Assembly: GCA_945890735.1 (NCBI GenBank)
Contig: CAMDCZ010000079.1
Location: 1 to 5,397, forward strand
From: Bordetella parapertussis
GTDB lineage: Bacteria > Pseudomonadota > Gammaproteobacteria > Burkholderiales > Burkholderiaceae_C
Reading direction: 5' to 3'
DNA: 5,397 nucleotides
Shown here in pieces: positions 1-5,397 of this stretch (its first letter is position 1; every line of letters begins with the position of its first letter). A program made the translations under genes and the position numbers. The notes beneath the pieces are model-generated. The model ran no database searches and was not told the origin of the DNA. It saw only the letters and a list, made by a program, of their open reading frames with translations.

Positions 1-311
1 TGCACCGCCAGGGCCTTGGCTTGTTGGGCAGCACCTGGCTTGAAGGTGGGCATGGCAGGCAAGCGGATGCATTGGCCTGCGCCGTCGAATGTCCAACCGT
101 GGTAGGGGCACTGCAAGGCCCCTTCACAAACCCGACCCAAGGACAACTGTGCGCCTCGGTGGGGGCATTGGTCATGCAGGGCGTGGGGCTTGCCTTGGGT
201 GTCGCGCCACAGCACAAGCGCTTGGCTCAAGAGATGCACTGACAGCGGCGCATCCGTCACTTGGGCGGCATTGCAAACCGGATGCCAATGCAGTTGTTCA
301 CTCGGGTGCAC
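1..311 (-). CDS. Rieske [2Fe-2S] aromatic-ring-hydroxylating-type oxygenase, N-terminal part (3' end beyond window)
   Basis: This is the N-terminal Rieske domain of an oxygenase alpha subunit; 103 codons are visible before the left edge cuts the gene. The cluster ligands are C49-x-H51 (CPHRGAQLSLGRV) and C68-x2-H71 (CPYHGWTFDGAGQC), separated by 16 residues as in classical Rieske centres. The first residues (HWHPVCNAAQV, then LVLWRD) match the usual opening of such oxygenases. Family members take electrons from a reductase and use a C-terminal mononuclear iron site to hydroxylate or demethylate a substrate; that part is not visible, so the substrate is unknown. The start chosen is GTG at 311-309. 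It has GAGG at 320-317 with 5-nt spacing, and no ATG lies near the domain start. The start overlaps the end of the upstream HNH-like gene by 14 nt, so the two are probably co-transcribed. The Rieske domain is certain; the exact start is less so. Confidence 0.88.
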   Translation of the reverse strand, partial: MHPSEQLHWHPVCNAAQVTDAPLSVHLLSQALVLWRDTQGKPHALHDQCPHRGAQLSLGRVCEGALQCPYHGWTFDGAGQCIRLPAMPTFKPGAAQQAKALAV

Positions 312-855
312 GTCGACCTCGGGGCAGGTAGTGGCGGTGGGAGGGTACCCAAGCTTGGTAGGCCTCGACCCAATTGCGGGCGATGCGTTTTTGCGCCTCT
401 GCCAGTGGAATATCACCATTGCAAACCATGCGGTAGACCACGAATTCGAGGTCGTTTTTTTCTTCAGCACCCCATTGCGCGTCGCGCGGCTGGGGCCACA
501 TGTTGCGTGGATCGCTGGGGTTGCCACCGATGTTGAGCGGAATCAAATGGTCCTGCTCGTAGTTTTGTGGGTTGCGGTCGGCATAGCCATACTGCTTGAT
601 TTGCTCACGCTTTAAACGGTTGGTGACCCGTTTGTCGGGACGAACCGTGCTGGTGTAGCCACGCACACACACGGTGTTTTGGATGTTGTGTTGGGTCACT
701 GCCGGGTCGACCGTGCCGGGGGTCAATGCCGGGTCGGGCAAGCCATTGGCCTGCGAGGCCAAAGACAAGCTCGCCAGCAACCCGGCCAGCCAGCCAGGTC
801 GAAAGCAAAAAAAGGCTGCCCGGGGGCAGCCTTTCAGGGTAAGACCAGCCAACAT
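298..855 (-). CDS. Small exported HNH-nuclease-like protein
   Basis: From the ATG at 855 the product is 185 residues. It matches a widespread family of small secreted bacterial proteins that open with a DPALTPG motif (here 41-47) and carry an HNH-type core. The core here is YEQDHLIPLNIGG (99-111), with the D102-H103 pair, followed by DPRNMWPQ (115-122), where N118 is the likely third core residue. A helix rich in acidic and basic residues and AEAQKRIARNWVEAY (152-166) follows. Residues 22-36 are hydrophobic and end in SQA|NG, a plausible signal peptidase site, with K8, R12 and R19 before them. C63 and C145 could form a disulfide outside the cytoplasm. Nuclease activity is inferred from the fold motif only. 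The start is uncertain: ATG 855 overlaps the upstream stop as TGATG but has no clear ribosome binding site, and the terminator hairpin lies at codons 8-17. A GTG directly before the ATG (858) and a TTG at 780 are alternatives; the TTG would remove the basic residues of the signal peptide. Confidence 0.78.
   Translation of the reverse strand: MLAGLTLKGCPRAAFFCFRPGWLAGLLASLSLASQANGLPDPALTPGTVDPAVTQHNIQNTVCVRGYTSTVRPDKRVTNRLKREQIKQYGYADRNPQNYEQDHLIPLNIGGNPSDPRNMWPQPRDAQWGAEEKNDLEFVVYRMVCNGDIPLAEAQKRIARNWVEAYQAWVPSHRHYLPRGRRAPE
317..320 (-). promoter_or_regulatory. Ribosome binding site for the Rieske oxygenase gene
   Basis: GAGG on the minus strand lies 5 nt before the GTG at 311-309. It supports that GTG as the start, and it sits inside the last codons of the HNH-like gene. 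Confidence 0.5.
807..834 (-). terminator. Rho-independent terminator after the binding-protein gene
   Basis: A perfect 10-bp stem pairs 834-825 with 820-811 (GGCTGCC core) around a 4-nt loop (824-821). On the minus strand it is followed by a run of seven T (813-807). It begins about 20 nt after the stop of the BMP lipoprotein gene and points in the direction of transcription, so it should end the importer transcript. It lies inside the open reading frame of the next gene. Confidence 0.88.
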
Positions 856-1994
856 CACTTGCTGCCGGGCACTTTACCTTCCACGCCTTTGACATAGAAG
901 TTCACGCCACTCAAGAATTTGTCGTCAGCGACTTCGTCCTTCTTCAACAACGTTTTGCCGGTGTTGTCGACCAAGGGGCCTTTCCAGATCGCAAAGCTGC
1001 CGTCTTTCAAACCCGCTTTGATTTCATCGACCTTGGCTTTGGTGTCAGCAGGCACGTCTTCGGCAATCGAGACCATGTCGATCGCGCCTTCTTTCACACC
1101 CCACCACACGCCCGTGCCACCAACCCATTTGCCTTCCAAGGCTTCACGGGTGGTTTGGATGTAGTAAGGCGCCCAGTTGATGATGGCCGAACCCAAGTGG
1201 GCTTTCGGACCGTAGGCGGTCATGTCAGAGTCCCAACCGAAGGCGCGCTTGCCTTTTTCTTCGGCTGTTTTCAACACAGCAGGAGAGTCGGTGTTTTGGA
1301 ACAACACGTCCGCACCGCTGTTGATCAGCGATGTCGCTGCTTCGGTTTCTTTGGGTGGGTTGAACCATTCATTGACCCAGACCACTTTGGTCTTCACCTT
1401 GGGGTTGACCGACTGGGCGCCCATGGTGAAAGAGTTGATGTTGCGGACCACTTCAGGGATGGGAATCGATGCCACCACACCCAGGGTGTTGGACTTGGTC
1501 ATCTTGCCGGCGATCACACCAGCCATGTAAGCGCCTTCGTAGGTGCGGCTGTCGTAGGTGCGCATGTTGTCGGCTTGTTTGTAGCCGGTGGCGTGTTCGA
1601 ATTTCACGTCCTTGCTGTCAGCAGCGACTTTGAGCATCGGGTCCATGTAGCCAAAGGTGGTGCCGAAAATCAGCTTGTTGCCTTGGGACACCATGTCACG
1701 GAAATTGCGCTCTGCGTCAGCAGACTCAGACACGTTCTCGGTGAAACTGGTTTTGATCTTGTCGCCGAACTCGGCTTCCAAGGCTTTACGCGCGTTGTCG
1801 TGCGCAAAAGTCCAACCGCCGTCGCCCACAGGGCCCACATAGGCGAAAGCGATTTTCAAGGGCTCGGGTTTGGGGGCTTCAGCCACGGGCGCTGGTTGCG
1901 GTTCTTCTTTTTTACCGCAGCCGACCACGAGGGCGGCAGCCACCAGGCTCACGGCGGCAGCACGGAACCAGGTGCGTTTGTGAAAGTCAGTCAT
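855..1994 (-). CDS. BMP-family (PnrA-like) substrate-binding lipoprotein of a nucleoside/purine ABC importer
   Basis: This 379-residue protein is the extracytoplasmic binding component of the importer encoded just upstream. It has a lipoprotein signal peptide: basic n-region (K6, R7, R11), hydrophobic stretch 12-24 and lipobox VVG-C26, which would be acylated. A proline-rich tether (30-45) follows. The BMP domain starts at LKIAFAYVGPVGDGGWTF (46-63). Further family landmarks are the GTTFGYMDP segment (111-119), YEGAYMAGVIAGKM (152-165), GADVLFQNTDSP (227-238) and GWDSDM (253-258), the last corresponding to the conserved region near the ligand ribose/base pocket in PnrA-type proteins. Characterised BMP proteins mostly bind purine nucleosides; the exact ligand cannot be read here. 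The ATG at 1994 is supported by AAGGA at 2005-2001 with 6-nt spacing. The gene is last in the importer block, 79 nt after the second permease, and is closed by a strong terminator. Confidence 0.95.
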   Translation of the reverse strand: MTDFHKRTWFRAAAVSLVAAALVVGCGKKEEPQPAPVAEAPKPEPLKIAFAYVGPVGDGGWTFAHDNARKALEAEFGDKIKTSFTENVSESADAERNFRDMVSQGNKLIFGTTFGYMDPMLKVAADSKDVKFEHATGYKQADNMRTYDSRTYEGAYMAGVIAGKMTKSNTLGVVASIPIPEVVRNINSFTMGAQSVNPKVKTKVVWVNEWFNPPKETEAATSLINSGADVLFQNTDSPAVLKTAEEKGKRAFGWDSDMTAYGPKAHLGSAIINWAPYYIQTTREALEGKWVGGTGVWWGVKEGAIDMVSIAEDVPADTKAKVDEIKAGLKDGSFAIWKGPLVDNTGKTLLKKDEVADDKFLSGVNFYVKGVEGKVPGSK

Positions 1995-2000
1995 GGATTT

Positions 2001-2005
2001 TCCTT
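2001..2005 (-). promoter_or_regulatory. Ribosome binding site for the BMP lipoprotein gene
   Basis: AAGGA on the minus strand ends 6 nt before the ATG at 1994. It is the clearest independent translation signal near the binding-protein start and fixes that start. Confidence 0.7.
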
Positions 2006-2043
2006 AGATTGAGGAGTGTCTGAAAAGGCACATGCGATTATGA

Positions 2044-2058
2044 CTGTTTTGAAAACAG
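2044..2058. repeat. 15-bp palindrome in the gap before the BMP gene
   Basis: CTGTTTT and AAAACAG form perfect 7-bp arms around a single central G. The site lies between the second permease stop and the BMP start, about 50 nt before the start codon. It could be an operator for a dimeric regulator or a small RNA hairpin. It lacks a following T-run on the minus strand, so it is not a convincing terminator. The pattern is visible; the function is unknown. Confidence 0.5.
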
Positions 2059-2062
2059 CCCC

Positions 2063-2075
2063 GAGCAGCCTGCTC
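2063..2075. repeat. 13-bp palindrome overlapping the second permease stop
   Basis: GAGCAG and CTGCTC form perfect 6-bp arms around one base. The right arm runs into the TGA stop of the second permease gene (2076-2074). It is separated from the neighbouring 15-bp palindrome by four C. A short RNA hairpin here could protect the upstream messenger end or do nothing; there is no T-run next to it. Confidence 0.35.
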
Positions 2076-2988
2076 ATGTGTAGAAGGGCTTGCCCAAGGA
2101 TGCCGGCATGTTCACCCGAATCCACTGCGGATTGCGGGAAATCAGGGCCAACACCACGATGGTGGCGACATAGGGCAACATGCTCAAGAACTGGCTGGGC
2201 ACCTCCATGCCCGTGGCTTGCAGGTGAAATTGCAGCATCGTCACGCCACCGAACAGATAGGCACCCAGCAGCACCCTGGCCGGACGCCAAGTGGCAAAGG
2301 TGGTCAGTGCCAGTGCGATCCAACCCTTGCCCGCGATCATGCCTTCCACCCACAGTGGGGTGTAAATCACGGAAATGTAGGCGCCAGCCAAGCCGCACAA
2401 AGCGCCCCCCGTGACCACCGCCGCCAAACGAATGCCGCGCACCGAGTAGCCCAAGGCATGGGCCGACTGGGGCGATTCGCCCACCGCCCGCAACACCAAG
2501 CCAGCGCGGCTGCGCTCCAAAAACCAGATCAAGGCGATGGTGAACAGGATCACCAAATACACCATGGGGTGTTGCTTGAACAAGGCCGGGCCCAACAGCG
2601 GTACGTCAGCCAACCAGGGCACCTCGAATTTCATGCGCTCAGGCAAAGTGGCTTTGACATAGCCCGTGCCAACGAAAGCCGAAAAGCCCACACCAAACAA
2701 GCTCAGCGCCAAGCCCGTGGCGTACTGGTTGGTGTTGAGGCCAATCACCAAGGCACCGAAAATCAAAGCCAGTACTGCGCCAGCGCCCATCCCAGCCAAG
2801 AAGCCCAAGACATCGCTGCCGGTGTGCACCACAGTGGCATAACCAGCGATGGCGGCGCACAGCATCATGCCCTCGGCGCCCAGGTTGACCACGCCCGCTT
2901 TTTCATTGAGCAACAAACCCAGGGCGGCAATGGCCAACACCGTTCCTGCGCTCAGCATGGCGGCAAACAACAAGGCATAGGTTTCCAT
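2074..2988 (-). CDS. ABC importer inner-membrane permease, BPD_transp_2 family (second subunit)
   Basis: This 304-residue hydrophobic protein is one of two permease subunits forming the channel for the BMP-delivered substrate. The family signature NEKAGVVNLGAEGMML is at 28-42, after the first membrane segment (about 7-27). Further segments are near 43-53, 61-84, 91-108, 141-157, 186-208, 222-232, 238-252 and 268-284. The loop LRAVGESPQSAHALGYS (166-182) is the EAA-like coupling segment that contacts the ATPase. Length and order are usual for the smaller subunit of nucleoside-type importers (NupC/NupQ-like). The ATG at 2988 overlaps the previous stop as TGATG and has GGAGG at 3000-2996 with 7-nt spacing. 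A GTG immediately before it (2991) is in frame but 4 nt from the GGAGG, so it is less likely. Translation is probably coupled to the first permease. Confidence 0.94.
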   Translation of the reverse strand: METYALLFAAMLSAGTVLAIAALGLLLNEKAGVVNLGAEGMMLCAAIAGYATVVHTGSDVLGFLAGMGAGAVLALIFGALVIGLNTNQYATGLALSLFGVGFSAFVGTGYVKATLPERMKFEVPWLADVPLLGPALFKQHPMVYLVILFTIALIWFLERSRAGLVLRAVGESPQSAHALGYSVRGIRLAAVVTGGALCGLAGAYISVIYTPLWVEGMIAGKGWIALALTTFATWRPARVLLGAYLFGGVTMLQFHLQATGMEVPSQFLSMLPYVATIVVLALISRNPQWIRVNMPASLGKPFYT

Positions 2989-4061
2989 CACGCCACCTCC
3001 GCGCGTTTGGGCTGCCAGCGCAACCGGTAATTCATCAACACGTCACAGGCCAACAAGCTGAACAACAGCAAGCCCTGGAAGACACCCGTCAAGGACTTGG
3101 GCAGCCCCAAGCGTGACTGCGCCAACTCGCCGCCGATGTAGAACATGCTCATCAACAGCGCTGAAAACACCATGCCCACCGGGTGTAAGCGGCCGACAAA
3201 GGCGACGATGATCGCGGCGAAACCATAGCCCACGGGCACATACGGGGTGAGTTGTCCGATCGGGCCGGCAACTTCCAAGGCACCCGCCAAACCGGCCGCG
3301 CCGCCCGAGACCAACAAAGCCAACCACACCGCCCGGCGCGACGAGAACCCGGCGTAGCGTGCGGCTTGCGGGGCCAAGCCTCCGATTTGCTGCGCCCAGC
3401 CCGCGCGGGTGCGGAACAAAAACACCCACATCACGAGCACGCCCAACAAGGCCAGGATGATGCCGATGTTGACCCGCGAACCTTTGAACAAACGGGGCAC
3501 CTGGGTAGCGGCTTCAAAGGTTTTGGTTTGGGGAAAGTTGTAGCCTTGGGGGTCTTTCCAGGGGCCATAGACCAAGTAGCCCAAGACCATGATGGCGACA
3601 TACACCAGCATCAGGCTGACCAAGATTTCGTTGGCATGGAAGCGGTCGCGCAACCAAGCGGTGATGCCTGCCCAGCACATGCCACCGAGCACACCAGCGA
3701 GCAAGACCGGGATCACCATGAAGGCGCTGCTGGTTTTGTCAGCCGTCAAGGCCATGCCGGCGGCAAACACCGCGCCCATCACATACTGGCCTTCGGCGCC
3801 GATGTTCCAGACATTGGAGCGAAAGCACAAGGCCAAGCCCAGCGCGATCAACAACAAGGGCGTGGCCTTGACCACCAGTTCACCCAAGGCGTAGCCGCTG
3901 CGGATCGGTTCCCAGAAAAACACCTGCAAGCCCTTGACCGGGTCTTTGCCCAAAGCAATGAACAAAATCACGCCGATCACCACGGTCACCACCAAGGCCA
4001 ACAAGGGAGAGGCGATGCGCCAAAAGTCAGAGGGCTGGGCCCTTGCTTCGAGTTTCAACAT
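2988..4061 (-). CDS. ABC importer inner-membrane permease, BPD_transp_2 family (first subunit)
   Basis: This 357-residue protein is the larger permease subunit (NupB/NupP-like) of the nucleoside/purine importer. A short cytoplasmic N-terminus is followed by a membrane segment at 17-37, then a loop region (38-65) typical of the larger subunit. The family signature NVWNIGAEGQYVMGA is at 83-97. Other probable segments lie near 67-80, 113-134, 146-165, 198-216, 243-262, 276-290, 293-310 and 325-343. The EAA-like coupling loop is IGGLAPQAARYAGF (226-239). Many relatives have Asn where A229 stands, a small deviation. The ATG at 4061 lies 1 nt after the ATPase stop (TGA-C-ATG). Only a weak purine-rich stretch (about 4078-4071) precedes it, so translation is probably coupled to the ATPase gene. 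Its stop overlaps the start of the second permease by 1 nt. Confidence 0.94.
   Translation of the reverse strand: MLKLEARAQPSDFWRIASPLLALVVTVVIGVILFIALGKDPVKGLQVFFWEPIRSGYALGELVVKATPLLLIALGLALCFRSNVWNIGAEGQYVMGAVFAAGMALTADKTSSAFMVIPVLLAGVLGGMCWAGITAWLRDRFHANEILVSLMLVYVAIMVLGYLVYGPWKDPQGYNFPQTKTFEAATQVPRLFKGSRVNIGIILALLGVLVMWVFLFRTRAGWAQQIGGLAPQAARYAGFSSRRAVWLALLVSGGAAGLAGALEVAGPIGQLTPYVPVGYGFAAIIVAFVGRLHPVGMVFSALLMSMFYIGGELAQSRLGLPKSLTGVFQGLLLFSLLACDVLMNYRLRWQPKRAEVA
2996..3000 (-). promoter_or_regulatory. Ribosome binding site for the second permease gene
   Basis: GGAGG on the minus strand lies 7 nt before ATG 2988 and 4 nt before the in-frame GTG 2991, which favours the ATG. It lies within the last codons of the first permease gene. 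Confidence 0.65.
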
Positions 4062-4062
4062 G

Positions 4063-5397
4063 TCATTGCACCGTCTCTTCTGGCTGATCCCATAAACCGC
4101 TCATCCAACTGCCGATCAGTGCCACGGTGGCTTTGTCGCGCGACACCGAGGGCGACAAGCGGCCCTGCGCCATCACATGCATGCGGTCTGACAACTCAAA
4201 CAATTCATCGAGCTCTTCACTGACCACCAAGACCGCGCACCCCGCATCGCGCAAGGCCAGCAAGGCGGCGCGGATTTGGGCAGACGCGCCGACATCGACG
4301 CCCCAGGTCGGTTGCGAGACGATCAGCAGTTTGGGCGCGGCATCGATCTCGCGGCCAACGATGAACTTTTGCAGATTGCCACCCGATAGCGATTGCGCGG
4401 TGGCATGTGGCCCACCCGCCTTGACTTGGTAGCGAGCGATGATGGCCTGGGCCTGGTTTTGCAGCGCCTTCATGTCGATCCAACCACTCGGGCGGATCGC
4501 GTCATCGCGGGTGAGCAACAGGTTGTGCGCCAGGCTCAGGCTGGGCACCGCGCCACGGCCCAAACGCTCGTCGGGCACGAAATGCAAACCCATCTCGCGG
4601 CGCTTGTGGGGCCCTTGGTTACCCACAGCCTGCCCAAGCAAACGGATGCTGTTGGCCGGGGCACGGGTGTCCTCGCCGCTCAAGGCATACAGCAATTCGC
4701 GCTGGCCGTTGCCCGACACACCGGCAATGCCGACGATTTCGCCCTGACGCACCTGCAAATCCATGGGCGACAGGTGCATGCCAAAGGGGTCCTGGCGCGG
4801 CAAGCTGAGTTGCTGCACATCCAACACCACTGGCCCGGGCTGACTGGCTTTCAAAACCAAGGCGGGCGGTTCGCTGCCAATCATCATCTGGCTGAGCGAG
4901 GCATTGGTTTCTTCGCTGGGGATGCATTCGCCACTGACACGGCCACTGCGCAACACGGTGCAATGGGTGCACAAGGCGCGGATTTCATGCAGCTTGTGGC
5001 TGATGTACAAAATGCTGCAACCCTCGGCCACCAACTGGCGCAACACCGTGAACAGCTTATCCACCGCCTGGGGTGTGAGCACCGAGGTGGGCTCGTCCAG
5101 GATCAGTAAGCGGGGTTCGCAGAGCAAAGCGCGGATGATCTCGACCCGCTGCATTTCACCCACGCTCAAGGTGTGGACTGGACGCTCGGGCTCGATGTCC
5201 AGGCCGTAAATCGCGGCTTTGTCGCGGATGCGCTGGGTGACCTCGGCCAAAGACAGTGCTTTGTCCAAGCCCAACCAGACATTTTGTGCCACGCTCAGGG
5301 TGTCAAACAGACTGAAATGCTGAAACACCATGCTGATGCCGAGTTGGCGGGCTTGTTGTGGGTTGCGAATCTGGACCGGTTTGCCCGCAAAGCGAAT
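4063..5397 (-). CDS. Duplicated ABC ATPase of a nucleoside/purine importer, 5'-truncated by window edge
   Basis: The frame is open from the right edge, giving 444 residues; relatives are about 500-530, so the N-terminus and first Walker A are missing. Numbering from the first visible codon, domain 1 shows the Q-loop MVFQHFSLF (23-31), signature LSVGEMQ (77-83), Walker B LLILDEP (97-103, E102) and H-loop SHK (H134). Domain 2 has a degenerate Walker A GVSGNGQRE (226-234), signature LSGGNLQ (337-343), a Walker B-like LLIVSQP (357-363, Gln where the catalytic Glu would be), the D-loop area TWGVDVGA, and SEE (393-395) where the H-loop His would be. The first visible residues (RFAGKPVQI) match the strand region before the Q-loop, so the Met at 5331 is internal. 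The protein should sit on the cytoplasmic face and drive the two permeases encoded directly downstream. Relatives include NupA/YufO-type ATPases. Confidence 0.95.
   Translation of the reverse strand: MRFAGKPVQIRNPQQARQLGISMVFQHFSLFDTLSVAQNVWLGLDKALSLAEVTQRIRDKAAIYGLDIEPERPVHTLSVGEMQRVEIIRALLCEPRLLILDEPTSVLTPQAVDKLFTVLRQLVAEGCSILYISHKLHEIRALCTHCTVLRSGRVSGECIPSEETNASLSQMMIGSEPPALVLKASQPGPVVLDVQQLSLPRQDPFGMHLSPMDLQVRQGEIVGIAGVSGNGQRELLYALSGEDTRAPANSIRLLGQAVGNQGPHKRREMGLHFVPDERLGRGAVPSLSLAHNLLLTRDDAIRPSGWIDMKALQNQAQAIIARYQVKAGGPHATAQSLSGGNLQKFIVGREIDAAPKLLIVSQPTWGVDVGASAQIRAALLALRDAGCAVLVVSEELDELFELSDRMHVMAQGRLSPSVSRDKATVALIGSWMSGLWDQPEETVQ

Noticed and set aside
605..895. Second minus-strand open frame overlapping the binding-protein end and the HNH-like start
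   Set aside because: It is out of frame with both conserved proteins, carries no motif, and is the shifted frame of genuine coding sequence.
1155..2012. Long open frame on the plus strand opposite the BMP lipoprotein gene (285 codons)
   Set aside because: Its composition (His, Val, Gly and Phe rich) is what results from reading the opposite strand of a real gene. It shows no domain, and the minus-strand protein is a clear family member.
2037..2042. CATAAT on the minus strand as a -10 box for the BMP gene
   Set aside because: No acceptable -35 hexamer is found 16-18 nt upstream; that position is GC-rich. One isolated hexamer is not enough to call a promoter.
2044..2075. Terminator between the second permease and the BMP gene
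   Set aside because: The GC-containing hairpin has no T-run directly after it, and the second palindrome is AT-rich with a tiny loop, so an intrinsic terminator is not supported.
2218..3030. Plus-strand open frame opposite the second permease (270 codons)
   Set aside because: It has the same shadow composition, no motif and no plausible start signal.
3252..4223. Long open frame on the plus strand opposite the first permease (323 codons)
   Set aside because: It is Gln, His and Ala rich without any recognisable motif and mirrors the hydrophobic codons of the permease. It is a shadow frame.
5329..5331. ATG at 5331 as the start of the ATPase
   Set aside because: The frame stays open to the right edge with family-like residues before it, and the Met belongs to the conserved MVFQHFSLF Q-loop segment, so it is internal.

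Overview
The window is a densely packed, moderately GC-rich stretch in which every supportable gene lies on the minus strand, so it is read from the right edge to the left. Protein style and gene order resemble a betaproteobacterium of the Burkholderiales (Comamonadaceae-like). That placement rests on recognising the protein families and was not checked by a search.

From right to left, the main block is a four-gene importer of the BMP/PnrA (nucleoside or purine) class. It has a duplicated ABC ATPase (5'-truncated by the window edge, 5397-4063), two BPD_transp_2-type inner-membrane permeases (4061-2988 and 2988-2074) and a BMP-family lipoprotein that binds the substrate (1994-855). The ATPase and permease genes are spaced by 1 nt or overlap by 1 nt. 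The binding-protein gene is set apart by a 79-nt gap holding two small palindromes, and it has its own good ribosome binding site. A strong intrinsic terminator (834-807) follows the binding-protein stop codon by about 20 nt.

Downstream are two further minus-strand genes. The first is a small, probably exported HNH-type nuclease-like protein whose open frame begins at a TGATG overlap with the binding-protein stop and runs straight through the terminator hairpin. The second is the first 103 codons of a Rieske [2Fe-2S] oxygenase (GTG start at 311, cut by the left edge), whose start overlaps the end of the HNH-like gene by 14 nt.

Taken together, the window shows a nucleoside/purine uptake operon followed, across a terminator that may be leaky or attenuating, by an exported nuclease-like protein and a Rieske oxygenase. 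A nucleic-acid salvage theme (extracellular nuclease, nucleoside import, oxidation of the imported base) is possible but is inference. No RNA genes, mobile elements, CRISPR arrays or plus-strand genes were found. There is no gene-free stretch longer than about 80 nt. The promoter of the importer operon must lie beyond the right edge.
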